A stretch of DNA of 64,000 nucleotides, taken from contig JAEEVT010000003.1 of the NCBI GenBank assembly GCA_016291005.1, positions 1 to 64,000 on the forward strand, in the 5' to 3' direction. The DNA is from Prevotella sp. (lineage in GTDB: Bacteria > Bacteroidota > Bacteroidia > Bacteroidales > Bacteroidaceae). Below are positions 54,828 to 63,160 of this stretch, piece after piece. A program made the position numbers and the translations under genes. Positions within the stretch are counted from its first letter, which is position 1, and every line of letters starts with the position of its first letter. The notes under the pieces were generated by a model. The model was given only the letters and a program-made list of their open reading frames with translations, made no database searches and was not told the DNA's origin.

Positions 54828-56849
54828 TTAGAATTTATAGGCGGCCTGAAGGGAAATATCGGTCTGGGAGGAACCGTCAATCTGTTGATAGCTGGAAGAG
54901 ATGACTGCTCGGTCAAAGTAGTCGGTGACACCCACCTTGGCTGAGAGGGTCAGACGACGCAGTTTAGCACTTGCCATAAAAGCATATCGGATGCCATGAC
55001 CATAATAGGCAGGAAAGGAGAAGTCATAGCGCACTGAACGCTCATACTGATAGAGGCGGCTGTCGTAGTCGTCACTACGGAACCATCCTACGTTGGCGTG
55101 CAGTTGCAGCCAACGGTAGTTCCAATCGAACTGCTGGCTTACCATGATGCCACGACTGTTAACCTGCCCCGACAGGATGGTGCCGTCAACCTGGGTCTGG
55201 AGACCAATCAAGCCAGTATAGCGGAAAAGCAGGCGGGAGCGATGTTCGTAGCGATTCTGAATGAACGTCTTGTCGTCATTGTCTTGTTGACGGATGCGAA
55301 ATCGGTATCGGCCTTCAAAATTACACCTATTTATATATACGCGCGCGAAGAGCAATGCATCAAGGGCATCGCTGGAGTCGCTGACACGGTAGCGTTTCCA
55401 TGGGAAATGAGCGTAATCGACATATCCTTGCAATGAGAATTTACGCGAAGGCGTCCATGTTGAGCCAACATACAGACCATGTTCGTTCTGGGTGGAAGAA
55501 CCCTCACCGAAACTCTGGGCATGGAAGGCCGTATAGCGCTTGTCGTAATAGCGATGCAAAGCCATCAACGTCACCTGCTCCGTAGCCCGCCAGCTGAAGA
55601 CGTTGAGCGTAGCAAGTGCGCCGTCAGCGTTAACAGCCGTCTCGCCTGAGAACGAAATGGCAGCATTGGTATAACCGTAGTCAAGAGAGGCATTACAGAA
55701 GTTCTTGCCCTCCTGGGCATAACGCCGATAGTCGCTTGATTTCTGCGGAAACAACGAGGGGTTGAAATGGGAATACACAAGGTTAAGGTTAAAATAGGTG
55801 AGGGACGAGGAGAACGACGAGGAGAGATCTCGGCGCGTGGAGCCAGAGGAGGGAGTAAGCGAGAGGCGTAGACCGAGGTCGGTAAGATGGGTATTATTCT
55901 TTTTGCCCATCTCAGTAGGGGTACGGTGGTAGCCATCGGTGACAATGGTTCGTGCCGTTCCGTCGCTGTTCAGGGTAGCGTCAAGCGGTCGGTATGATGC
56001 AAAAGCCGTCAAGTGCCAGCTGTCAGCCAGCCGGACCGTGGCTGCTGCGCCTCGGAGATAGTTCTGTGACGAGCGTGAAGCATGGGCTGTAAGCACATGG
56101 GAACTACGACCCATCGACTGCAGAGAAGCCAGTTTTCCTAAATAGAATCCCGTATTCATAACCAGTCCCATGCCCATCTGCACTCGGTACATACCCACAT
56201 TAAACTCTTCCAACCGCCCTATGTCACGCAACTGGAAATAATAGTTATAGTGGTCATAACCCAATTTATTGTCGTTGGAAAAGAAAGGTTCGCCCGCATC
56301 TTGCGCGGCAGTCAGACCAAATTTTATCTGGTTGTTATAGGTAAACTGGTAACGCAAATCGTGCCGATAAGGATAGCCCAAATAACCATCCTTATCACCC
56401 TTCCGCTCATAGCATGGAATCTTGCCTGACAGCATGATATTATGTTTGCCAAATTTCTTTACATTTTCAAGCGTCGGCCACACCTTTTTCGGGACTTCTT
56501 CGCCTGCTTCGACAAAGTGTTTAAGTAGCTCTCGAGTGTGATAATCGATGCTGGTCACCATGGTCAGTTCGTTCACGGAGCGAACAGGACCATAACGATA
56601 GACATAAGCCATGATATCTTCCACCTGACGAGCACTGAGAAACGGCAATTGTTCCAGCTGGTCACGCGTCATCTGATTCAGGTTTATTGGATGCTCGGCA
56701 ACGGCTTCTAACTCCTCCATGGTCTGTTCGACGTCAGTACCATCCAAATCCTCATTCATGATCCAGTCTTGAACAGTCTGACGCCAGTCTGACTGTGCAG
56801 CAACAGGAGCAGCAACAAGACAAAACAGGATGAGAACAAGGTACTTCAT
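54828..56849 (-). CDS. Exported helix-hairpin-helix plus beta-barrel-like protein
   Basis: A 673-residue protein with signal peptide (VAA|QSDWR). Residues about 50-115 contain two helix-hairpin-helix units (NLNQMTRDQLEQLPFLSARQVEDI, VNELTMVTSIDYHTRELL) like those in ComEA. About residues 130-673 look like an outer-membrane barrel (FNLNLVYSHFNPS, LSLTPSSG, a C-terminal TDISLQAAYKF). The role is unknown; an exported DNA-related or surface protein is possible. It is last in the Lrp-led run. Confidence 0.82.
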   Translation of the reverse strand: MKYLVLILFCLVAAPVAAQSDWRQTVQDWIMNEDLDGTDVEQTMEELEAVAEHPINLNQMTRDQLEQLPFLSARQVEDIMAYVYRYGPVRSVNELTMVTSIDYHTRELLKHFVEAGEEVPKKVWPTLENVKKFGKHNIMLSGKIPCYERKGDKDGYLGYPYRHDLRYQFTYNNQIKFGLTAAQDAGEPFFSNDNKLGYDHYNYYFQLRDIGRLEEFNVGMYRVQMGMGLVMNTGFYLGKLASLQSMGRSSHVLTAHASRSSQNYLRGAAATVRLADSWHLTAFASYRPLDATLNSDGTARTIVTDGYHRTPTEMGKKNNTHLTDLGLRLSLTPSSGSTRRDLSSSFSSSLTYFNLNLVYSHFNPSLFPQKSSDYRRYAQEGKNFCNASLDYGYTNAAISFSGETAVNADGALATLNVFSWRATEQVTLMALHRYYDKRYTAFHAQSFGEGSSTQNEHGLYVGSTWTPSRKFSLQGYVDYAHFPWKRYRVSDSSDALDALLFARVYINRCNFEGRYRFRIRQQDNDDKTFIQNRYEHRSRLLFRYTGLIGLQTQVDGTILSGQVNSRGIMVSQQFDWNYRWLQLHANVGWFRSDDYDSRLYQYERSVRYDFSFPAYYGHGIRYAFMASAKLRRLTLSAKVGVTDYFDRAVISSSYQQIDGSSQTDISLQAAYKF

Positions 56850-56866
56850 AGTTCGGGGGTATTTGC

Positions 56867-57472
56867 CTACAACTGTCCAGACTCAACCATTAGCACGACA
56901 CGCTCAGTAAGGCGGTCAACACCCTCGGCGTCATACTCTTTTTTCAGCGACGCACCGAAAGCCCAGGCAAACGCCTGATAGAAACCAGCCCGAACAGGAC
57001 CGAGAAAGGCCTGAATGAGTTCATAGCTTGACGAATTGCTCTCACGATAAATAAGTTTGATAAGCAGCTTGCCCTGCGAATAAGTCAGCTTCTTCATGCG
57101 TGGTTTATACTCCTTCATGATGCTTTGTTCCACCCTTTTCATGTGAGCCTCTTTCGACTTCTTGTCGGGCAGTGTTTCAAGATATTCCGCCGTCTCCATC
57201 ATTATCATGTTGGCCTCCTTGGCTATGGGCAACACTTTCTTGACGTTGTTGACCAGCCGCATATAGGCACGAGCCTGTTTCTTACTGCTGAACGATATGG
57301 GTGGATAGACATAGACATTATTCATCTCCATATACTGGATGCTGTCACCTCCTTCAAAGACCTTGCCTACCCTCACCGTAGGCACAAAGCTTGGGCTGTC
57401 CATATCGACCTTTTCCTGTTGGGCCGACATGGATGCTGGCAGCAGCAGTAACAGCAGCAGTATTTTCCTCAT
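56867..57472 (-). CDS. DUF4294 exported protein
   Basis: A 201-residue protein with signal peptide (LPASMSA|QQEKV). The NNVYVYPPISFSSKKQARAYMRLVNNVKKVLPIA segment and the following helical region with MKKLTYSQGKLLIKLIYRESNSSSYELI match the DUF4294 family of Bacteroidetes. The function is unknown. It starts 2 bp after the stop of the glutaminyl cyclase-like gene. Confidence 0.85.
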   Translation of the reverse strand: MRKILLLLLLLPASMSAQQEKVDMDSPSFVPTVRVGKVFEGGDSIQYMEMNNVYVYPPISFSSKKQARAYMRLVNNVKKVLPIAKEANMIMMETAEYLETLPDKKSKEAHMKRVEQSIMKEYKPRMKKLTYSQGKLLIKLIYRESNSSSYELIQAFLGPVRAGFYQAFAWAFGASLKKEYDAEGVDRLTERVVLMVESGQL

Positions 57473-57474
57473 CT

Positions 57475-58509
57475 TTATTCAGAATATATCAGCTGCACCA
57501 AAGTCTGACCCACAGCCTTCAGTGTATTCTTATCCAGGTGCATCATGTCGTCGTAAACCGTATGCCACGTCGGACCGAACGAGCTCTGTGGACAATCCGG
57601 GTAATGGCTGATGATGTCGATACAAGGAATGCCTGCAACCTCGTTTACGGGGACATGATCGTCGGTGACATAGCCCATTCCCTTGTTGACAAAAACGCTG
57701 CCATAACCTAAGGCGCTGGCTGCCTGCCAGACTTTGCCAACCACCTTCTGCGCATACTGCAGCGAGTAACCCTCATAGTAGAATTTGGCGCCCTGACCAC
57801 CCACCATGTCGAGCAATATGGCATAGCTATAGGAAGGAGCAGTTGATGAGCGGTGAGCGGCCCAATACCTAGAGCCCAATGCCCACGAATCAGCATCTGA
57901 CTCGTTTGCCCATTGCGGCACGCCCCAGTCCTCAGCATCGAAACAAATGAAGTCGACCGTCACCCGCGCCGAGTCGTTCTGCTGTAATTGGCGTGCCAAT
58001 TCCAGCATCACCGCCACGCCAGAAGCACCGTCGTTTGCCGCCATGACGGGTTTACGCCAATTGGCCGAATCGGGGTCGTTATCAGCCCATGGACGACTGT
58101 CCCAATGGGCACAGACAAGGATGCGGGGCTTCTGGGACGAACTGCCGGAAGCAGACTCTGACGACGATGGTTCAACCGTCGCAGAATCTCCTGGCACTGG
58201 GGCATAGGCATAAATATTAGTACTGCGCAGTATGGTGCCGTCATAGCCTTTCAGGTCGGCCTTTTGCATTTCAACCTGACAGCCGTATTGTCTAAACTTC
58301 TGTTCTATCCAAAGCGCACAGCGTTCATGAGCTTCGCTGTTCATAGTACGCGGGCCGAAGTTGCATTGTGCAGCGCAAAAAGCGTATGCCGAATCAGCAT
58401 CAAAATCAACTGCTACCACCGTCTGCTTACTTTGCTGACTCTTCTTTGTTGTGCTGCAGCCGAAAAGGACAAAAGCCACTAAAAGAAAAGAAATGTATTT
58501 CATCTTCAT
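57475..58509 (-). CDS. Lipoprotein of M28 type, probably glutaminyl-peptide cyclotransferase
   Basis: The 344-residue protein starts at MKMKYISF (58509); an upstream open extension would overlap the end of the dipeptidase gene. The lipobox is FVLFGC. The metal motifs are HWDSRPWADND with ANDGASGV, and CFDAEDWG. The AEDWG...DSWALGSRYWAAH pattern resembles type II glutaminyl cyclases, which have an M28 fold, more than ordinary aminopeptidases. Glutaminyl cyclases turn N-terminal Gln of exported proteins into pyroglutamate. Aminopeptidase activity remains possible. Many exported proteins in this window have Gln after the predicted cut, which fits the cyclase assignment. Confidence 0.82.
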   Translation of the reverse strand: MKMKYISFLLVAFVLFGCSTTKKSQQSKQTVVAVDFDADSAYAFCAAQCNFGPRTMNSEAHERCALWIEQKFRQYGCQVEMQKADLKGYDGTILRSTNIYAYAPVPGDSATVEPSSSESASGSSSQKPRILVCAHWDSRPWADNDPDSANWRKPVMAANDGASGVAVMLELARQLQQNDSARVTVDFICFDAEDWGVPQWANESDADSWALGSRYWAAHRSSTAPSYSYAILLDMVGGQGAKFYYEGYSLQYAQKVVGKVWQAASALGYGSVFVNKGMGYVTDDHVPVNEVAGIPCIDIISHYPDCPQSSFGPTWHTVYDDMMHLDKNTLKAVGQTLVQLIYSE

Positions 58510-58529
58510 CTGTTTTACCGTCTTACCAT

Positions 58530-60302
58530 TTATACTCTGACCTTCTGCACCTGTCCCATGACGCGGAGGAAGTTGCCGCCCCATATTTTCTGGATGTCCC
58601 GCTCACTATACCCTCGTGCCATGAGCTGGCGGGTAAAGTTCAACATTTCCGACGAGCTGGCCAGTCCACGGATGCCGCCATCACCGTCAAAATCGGTACC
58701 GATGCCTACATGGTCGATGCCCATCACCTGTATAGCATGTTCCAGGTGGCGCAAGGCATCAAGTACGGTGGCCTCACCGTCCTGAACCAGGAAGCCATTA
58801 TATATCGTCACCTGCATGACACCGCCTTTTGCAGCCAAAGCACGCATCTGGTCGTCCGTCAAATTACGGGGATGGTTGCACAACGCCCTGCAACTGCTAT
58901 GACTACAGACGATAGGCTGCTGACTGATGTCCAGTGCATCGTAGAAACTCTTCTCCGAGGCATGACTCAGGTCGACCATGACGCCGAGGCGGTTCATCTC
59001 ACGAATGACTTGTTTTCCAAACTGACTGACACCATTATGCGTATTACACCCACGGGCCGAGTCACAAATATCGTTGTCGCCATTGTGACAGAGAGTCATA
59101 TAGACGATACCTCGCTGGGCAAAATGGTTCAGGTTCTGCAACTGGCCATTCAGCGCCAGTCCGTTTTCAATACCGAGCATAATGCTCTTGCGTCCTTGAC
59201 GCTTGTCGGCATAGAGGTCTGCAGGCGTACGGGCTATGCTGAGGTAGTTTCTATTTTTCTCGACGAGTGCTTCTATCTTGTCGAAAATCAAATCGGCATA
59301 TTCCACGGGACCAGCCACATCGAAGTCGACCTTCGACGAGAACGTCTCGCCAATCTTCGGCTGTGGCAAATAGGCCACCATGATGGTTGCATCCTGCCGA
59401 CCTTCTGTCATCTTATGCAGGTCAACCAATATGCGTGAGTCACGACTGCCAAAGTTTACGCCCTGGGGGAAGAACATAGGGGTATCACAATGCGTGTCAA
59501 GTGTCAGAACGCGACGATGCAACCCACATACTTCATGATAATGAGCAGCCTGTCGAACAAGCCACGAGAAGAGTGGCGCACCCTCATCTTCTGACATACA
59601 TTCGGGGTGCCATTGGACGCCAAGAATGCTCTTAAACTCCCTGCTCTCTATCGCCTCGATGATACCATCCGAGGACTTCGCAACAACCCGAAAACGGGGA
59701 CCAGAATCTGCAACTGCTTGATGATGAAAAGAATTTACAAACAACTGACCGTCTGAGAGCTGGTCTTGATAGATATTATATAGGGTAGAATCCTGGTCTA
59801 TCATCACGGAATGAGTGGGCTCACTACGGTCTGCATCTTGCGAGTGACGCACCTTTGCAATATCGCTGATGTCTTGGTTGACCTTACCTCCCAAAGCCAT
59901 CACCAAGGTCTGAATGCCCCGGCAAATGCCCAGCATGGGAATCTGACGGTTATAGGCCAGCTGTGTGACAAGCAGTTCCGGAAGGTCACGCTCGCTGTTA
60001 ATGCCTCCCAAACGAGGCGAGGGCTCTTCACCAGCATACAAAGGGTTAAAGTCAGCACCACCACTCAGGAGCAGACCATCCAGACGTTCCAATGTATTGA
60101 TCAGGACATCCGTATCTGCAACGGGAGGAATGATTACCGGCACACCTCCGGCACGCACGACAGACTTGTAATAGCCTTCGGCCAGTTGACACGACTGTTC
60201 ACTATAGTTACCTGTAATGCCTATTACAGGTTTCTTGCTGGCTTCCGGGAATGAGGCATAGGCCTCCGCAAGACGAGACTGCCAAGAGAAGCGGTTTTTC
60301 AT
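58530..60302 (-). CDS. Fusion of a C26 gamma-glutamyl hydrolase-like domain and an M19 dipeptidase
   Basis: A 590-residue cytosolic fusion. Residues about 23-250 are a class I amidotransferase-like C26 domain related to gamma-glutamyl-GABA hydrolase: GICRG with the nucleophile Cys, the His-Gln pair in SFHHQAVAD, and VQWHPE. Residues about 265-580 are an M19 membrane dipeptidase-type domain: DTHCDTP with metal ligands, IENG, DLSHASE, HSSCRAL, and GIGTDFDGDGG. No signal peptide is visible. Together the two domains could remove gamma-glutamyl groups and then cut dipeptides, for example from peptidoglycan or glutathione-like peptides. It lies 3 bp after an Lrp-type regulator gene. Confidence 0.92.
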   Translation of the reverse strand: MKNRFSWQSRLAEAYASFPEASKKPVIGITGNYSEQSCQLAEGYYKSVVRAGGVPVIIPPVADTDVLINTLERLDGLLLSGGADFNPLYAGEEPSPRLGGINSERDLPELLVTQLAYNRQIPMLGICRGIQTLVMALGGKVNQDISDIAKVRHSQDADRSEPTHSVMIDQDSTLYNIYQDQLSDGQLFVNSFHHQAVADSGPRFRVVAKSSDGIIEAIESREFKSILGVQWHPECMSEDEGAPLFSWLVRQAAHYHEVCGLHRRVLTLDTHCDTPMFFPQGVNFGSRDSRILVDLHKMTEGRQDATIMVAYLPQPKIGETFSSKVDFDVAGPVEYADLIFDKIEALVEKNRNYLSIARTPADLYADKRQGRKSIMLGIENGLALNGQLQNLNHFAQRGIVYMTLCHNGDNDICDSARGCNTHNGVSQFGKQVIREMNRLGVMVDLSHASEKSFYDALDISQQPIVCSHSSCRALCNHPRNLTDDQMRALAAKGGVMQVTIYNGFLVQDGEATVLDALRHLEHAIQVMGIDHVGIGTDFDGDGGIRGLASSSEMLNFTRQLMARGYSERDIQKIWGGNFLRVMGQVQKVRV

Positions 60303-60305
60303 ATT

Positions 60306-60770
60306 TTATTCATCAATAGTTACTGGTATCTCACGCTTGATACTCTGCTCCAGAGATATCAAAGTCTCCGTAGCCACCACGCCGGGGATGTCCTGCAAGC
60401 GGCCATTCAGAAGGTGCATCAGCTGTTCATTATCACGGGCATAAAGCTTCACCAGCATGGTGTAGGGTCCCGTAGTGAAGTGGCATTCTACAACTTCAGG
60501 TATCTTTTGCAGACACTCCACAACATCCTTGTACATAGAGCCACGCTCCAGCGTGATGCCGACATAAGTACAGGTGGAATATCCCAGGCTCTTAGGATTG
60601 ACGTCAAAACCACTGCCCATGATGACGTCACCCTCTATCAGGTGCTGCACTCGCTGGTGGATGGCAGCGCGTGAGACATTACATTCGGTGGCAACATCCT
60701 TAAAAGGAATGCGTGCATTCTTGGACAGAATGCTGAGGATTTTTTTGTCTAAGTTGTCTATTTTATCCAT
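60306..60770 (-). CDS. Lrp/AsnC-family transcription regulator
   Basis: A 154-residue regulator. Residues 1-60 are the AsnC-type helix-turn-helix (LDKKILSILSKNARIPFKDVATECNVSRAAIHQRV), and about 65-145 are the RAM ligand-binding domain. It heads the run with the C26-M19 fusion (3-bp gap), the cyclase-like gene, DUF4294 and the HhH protein. It could respond to an amino acid produced by the downstream peptidase. Confidence 0.95.
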   Translation of the reverse strand: MDKIDNLDKKILSILSKNARIPFKDVATECNVSRAAIHQRVQHLIEGDVIMGSGFDVNPKSLGYSTCTYVGITLERGSMYKDVVECLQKIPEVVECHFTTGPYTMLVKLYARDNEQLMHLLNGRLQDIPGVVATETLISLEQSIKREIPVTIDE

Positions 60771-60814
60771 TGCTTATTGTTTGATTATGGAGTTACTATG
60801 TTACAAAAAGTAAG

Positions 60815-60822
60815 CAAAAGTA
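60815..60822 (-). promoter_or_regulatory. -7 box of the Lrp-led operon
   Basis: CAAAAGTA reads TACTTTTG on the minus strand, 44 bp before the Lrp start. Confidence 0.75.
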
Positions 60823-60899
60823 CGCATTATTATTGAATTATGCAACATTTTCCCCACAAAAAACGCGCAAAGGATGCTTTTTTAGTGACTTTTATCCAT

Positions 60900-61526
60900 T
60901 TAGCGTTTACGAATGAGTGTCAAACCGTCGCGCAAAGGGAGTATGACACGCTCTACCCTATCGTCACGCCGAACATAGTCGTTGAAGGTCTCAATGCCTT
61001 GAGTCTGGGCATCGCGGCTATAGGCGACATCAACCACATGTCCATCCCACAACGTGTTGTCAGCCAAAATAAAGCCTCCTGGTCTGAGCACGGTGAGCAC
61101 CATTTCATAGACTTCGCGGTAGGTACGCTTGTCGCCGTCCATAAATGCCATATCAAAGGTGACGCCGAGCTTAGGAGCCTCAGTCACGGCATCGCCAATT
61201 AGAAACCGTATCTTGTCGGCAACGGGCGACTGCTCTATCCAAGGGCGGGTGAAATCTTCTTGTTCGTCATTGATTTCAAAAGTGTACACCATGCCACCCT
61301 CTTCCAGACCTTCGGCCATGCAAATGGCAGAATAACCACTGAACGTTCCTATTTCCAGGATGTTTTTCGGTCTAATCATGTGTACCAGCATCCGCAACAG
61401 CCGTCCTTGCAAATGGCCGGAAGCCATTCGCCCATGCAACATGTGGATGTTGGTAGCCCGCCAGAGTCTGTACAAATACTCCGGCTCTGGGTCTATATGA
61501 CGCTCTATGTACTCCTCAATCGTCAC
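60900..61526 (-). CDS. Caffeoyl-CoA-type O-methyltransferase family protein
   Basis: A 208-residue SAM-dependent methyltransferase. SAM-binding motif I is LEIGTFSGYSAICMAEGL, followed by MDGDKRTY with metal-associated acidic residues and ADNTLWDGHV. The substrate is not readable. It follows aroQ by 40 bp on the same strand, and a promoter for the pair lies at 62039-62046. Confidence 0.9.
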   Translation of the reverse strand: MTIEEYIERHIDPEPEYLYRLWRATNIHMLHGRMASGHLQGRLLRMLVHMIRPKNILEIGTFSGYSAICMAEGLEEGGMVYTFEINDEQEDFTRPWIEQSPVADKIRFLIGDAVTEAPKLGVTFDMAFMDGDKRTYREVYEMVLTVLRPGGFILADNTLWDGHVVDVAYSRDAQTQGIETFNDYVRRDDRVERVILPLRDGLTLIRKR

Positions 61527-61566
61527 CGCTTCCCATCATTCCTTCATTTCTACATTTACATTTCTT

Positions 61567-62007
61567 TCATTCCTTATTTCTTTCATTTCTCATTTGAGAC
61601 AACGCCTCTATTGCCAATCGGTAAGAGTCCAGCCCAAAGCCACAAATGACTCCCTTGCAAGCGGCCGAGATAAAGGAATGATGGCGGAACTCCTCGCGCT
61701 GGTGGACGTTGGAGATATGCACCTCGATAACGGGGCACTTCAACGAACGGATACAGTCGTGAAGAGCCACAGAAGTGTGGGTATAGGCACCTGCATTGAG
61801 TACCACGCCGTCAAAGCTAAAGCCCACCTCCTGCAACTTATTGATCAGTTCTCCCTCAACGTTGCTCTGGTAGTAGGCTATCTCCACGTCAGGATAGTGT
61901 GACTGCAACTGGGGGAGATACTGCTCGAACGACGAACTGCCATAAATACCCGGTTCACGGACGCCCAACAGGTTTAAATTCGGTCCATTAATGATTTGGA
62001 TTTTCAT
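61567..62007 (-). CDS. aroQ: Type II 3-dehydroquinate dehydratase
   Basis: AroQ dehydrates 3-dehydroquinate in the shikimate pathway. The 146 residues match the type II length. The opening GPNLNLLGVREPGIYG contains the catalytic Tyr22, and NAGAYTHTSVAL and the EVHISN histidine loop are present. The C-terminus (MRNERNKE) is written in AATGAGAAATGA repeat words that continue past the stop. It is divergent from xerD with an overlapping promoter pair. Confidence 0.95.
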   Translation of the reverse strand: MKIQIINGPNLNLLGVREPGIYGSSSFEQYLPQLQSHYPDVEIAYYQSNVEGELINKLQEVGFSFDGVVLNAGAYTHTSVALHDCIRSLKCPVIEVHISNVHQREEFRHHSFISAACKGVICGFGLDSYRLAIEALSQMRNERNKE

Positions 62008-62024
62008 ATTTCATTTTATTTTAT

Positions 62025-62032
62025 TACCTTTG
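62025..62032 (+). promoter_or_regulatory. -7 box of xerD
   Basis: TACCTTTG on the plus strand, 98 bp before the xerD ATG. It forms the left half of a perfect 9-bp inverted repeat with the box at 62039-62046. Confidence 0.75.
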
Positions 62033-62038
62033 CATCGG

Positions 62039-62046
62039 CAAAGGTA
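62039..62046 (-). promoter_or_regulatory. -7 box of aroQ
   Basis: CAAAGGTA reads TACCTTTG on the minus strand, about 31 bp before the aroQ start. The two boxes are 6 bases apart, so one polymerase would exclude the other. Confidence 0.75.
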
Positions 62047-62130
62047 CAAATAAGCAAGCGAATAACCAAATTTATTTGGCTTTTTCCTGACGTAAGTGCC
62101 TTCTATAAAAGAAAAAGGTCAAATCATAAA

Positions 62131-63048
62131 ATGGAAACGAACAAGCATACACCCACTAACATCGTCAGGGCCTACAGCCGTTATCTGAAGTTGCAACGGG
62201 GCTATTCCAAGAATACCCTCGATGCCTACGAGCGCGACTTGCTGAAACTGCTCAACTACTTAGAGCAGGAAGATAAGCACGTTTTGGACGTCGAACTGTC
62301 CGACCTCCAACAGTTCGCGGCATCGCTACACGACATTGGCATCCATCCACGCTCACAATGCCGCATACTCAGCGGTGTACGTTCATTCTTCCGTTTCCTG
62401 CAATTAGACGGCTACCGTGAAGACGACCCGACAGAGCTATTGGAATCACCCGTCCTGGGCGAGCACCTGCCAGAAGTGCTCTCGGCCCAGGAGGTAGACC
62501 TGTTGGAGAACAGCATTGACCTCTCAAAATGGGAGGGTCAGCGCAACAAGGCTATCATCGAAGTGCTCTTTTCCTGCGGACTACGCGTCAGCGAACTGGT
62601 ACAGCTGAAACTCAGCAACCTCTATCTTGACGAACAGTACGTCCGCGTCTTCGGAAAGGGTTCCAAGGAGCGTCTCATCCCCATCTCGTCAAAAGCCATC
62701 AAAGAGTTGGACTACTGGTTTATGGACCGTAACCTCATGACCATCAAGCCTGGCGAGGAAGACTATGTCTTCCTAAACCGTCGTGGCAGCCACCTTACGC
62801 GTACCATGATACTAATCATGATTAAGCAGCAGGCCAAAGAAGCCGGGATTCAGAAGACCATCTCCCCCCACACCCTGCGACACTCCTTTGCCACATCACT
62901 TCTTGAAGGTGGTGCAGACCTTAGGGCCATCCAGGCCATGCTGGGCCATGAATCCATAGGCACGACAGAAATTTACACCCACATCGACATGAGTACCCTG
63001 CGCCAGCAGATTCTCGAACACCACCCCCGTAACATGAAAAAGCGGTAA
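62131..63048 (+). CDS. xerD: Site-specific tyrosine recombinase XerD
   Basis: XerD with XerC resolves chromosome dimers at dif. The start at 62131 (METNKHTPTN) gives 305 residues, the normal size; an upstream in-frame Met would sit before the promoter. The catalytic residues are all present: Arg152 in CGLRVSEL, Lys176 in FGKGSKER, His247 and Arg250 in HTLRHSFA, His273 in LGHESIG and Tyr282. The neighbours are housekeeping genes, which fits a chromosomal Xer rather than an integrase of a mobile element. No attachment-site repeats were seen next to it. Confidence 0.94.
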   Translation: METNKHTPTNIVRAYSRYLKLQRGYSKNTLDAYERDLLKLLNYLEQEDKHVLDVELSDLQQFAASLHDIGIHPRSQCRILSGVRSFFRFLQLDGYREDDPTELLESPVLGEHLPEVLSAQEVDLLENSIDLSKWEGQRNKAIIEVLFSCGLRVSELVQLKLSNLYLDEQYVRVFGKGSKERLIPISSKAIKELDYWFMDRNLMTIKPGEEDYVFLNRRGSHLTRTMILIMIKQQAKEAGIQKTISPHTLRHSFATSLLEGGADLRAIQAMLGHESIGTTEIYTHIDMSTLRQQILEHHPRNMKKR

Positions 63049-63124
63049 GCATAGCATCACAACTAAAATATGCTGCCATCAGTGGAAAATTGTCCATTTC
63101 CCATTGTTTATTGGATTTTTTTTG

Positions 63125-63132
63125 TACCTTTG
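63125..63132 (+). promoter_or_regulatory. -7 box of the PCMD-type lipoprotein gene
   Basis: TACCTTTG lies 28 bp before the ATG at 63161, with a TTGG-type -33 region about 13 bases further upstream. Confidence 0.65.
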
Positions 63133-63160
63133 TATCCCATAAGAACATAATAAACGAAAA

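Noticed and set aside
62131-63048. XerD considered as an integrase of a mobile element
   Set aside because: It has normal chromosomal Xer length and neighbours, and no attachment repeats or cargo genes were seen around it.
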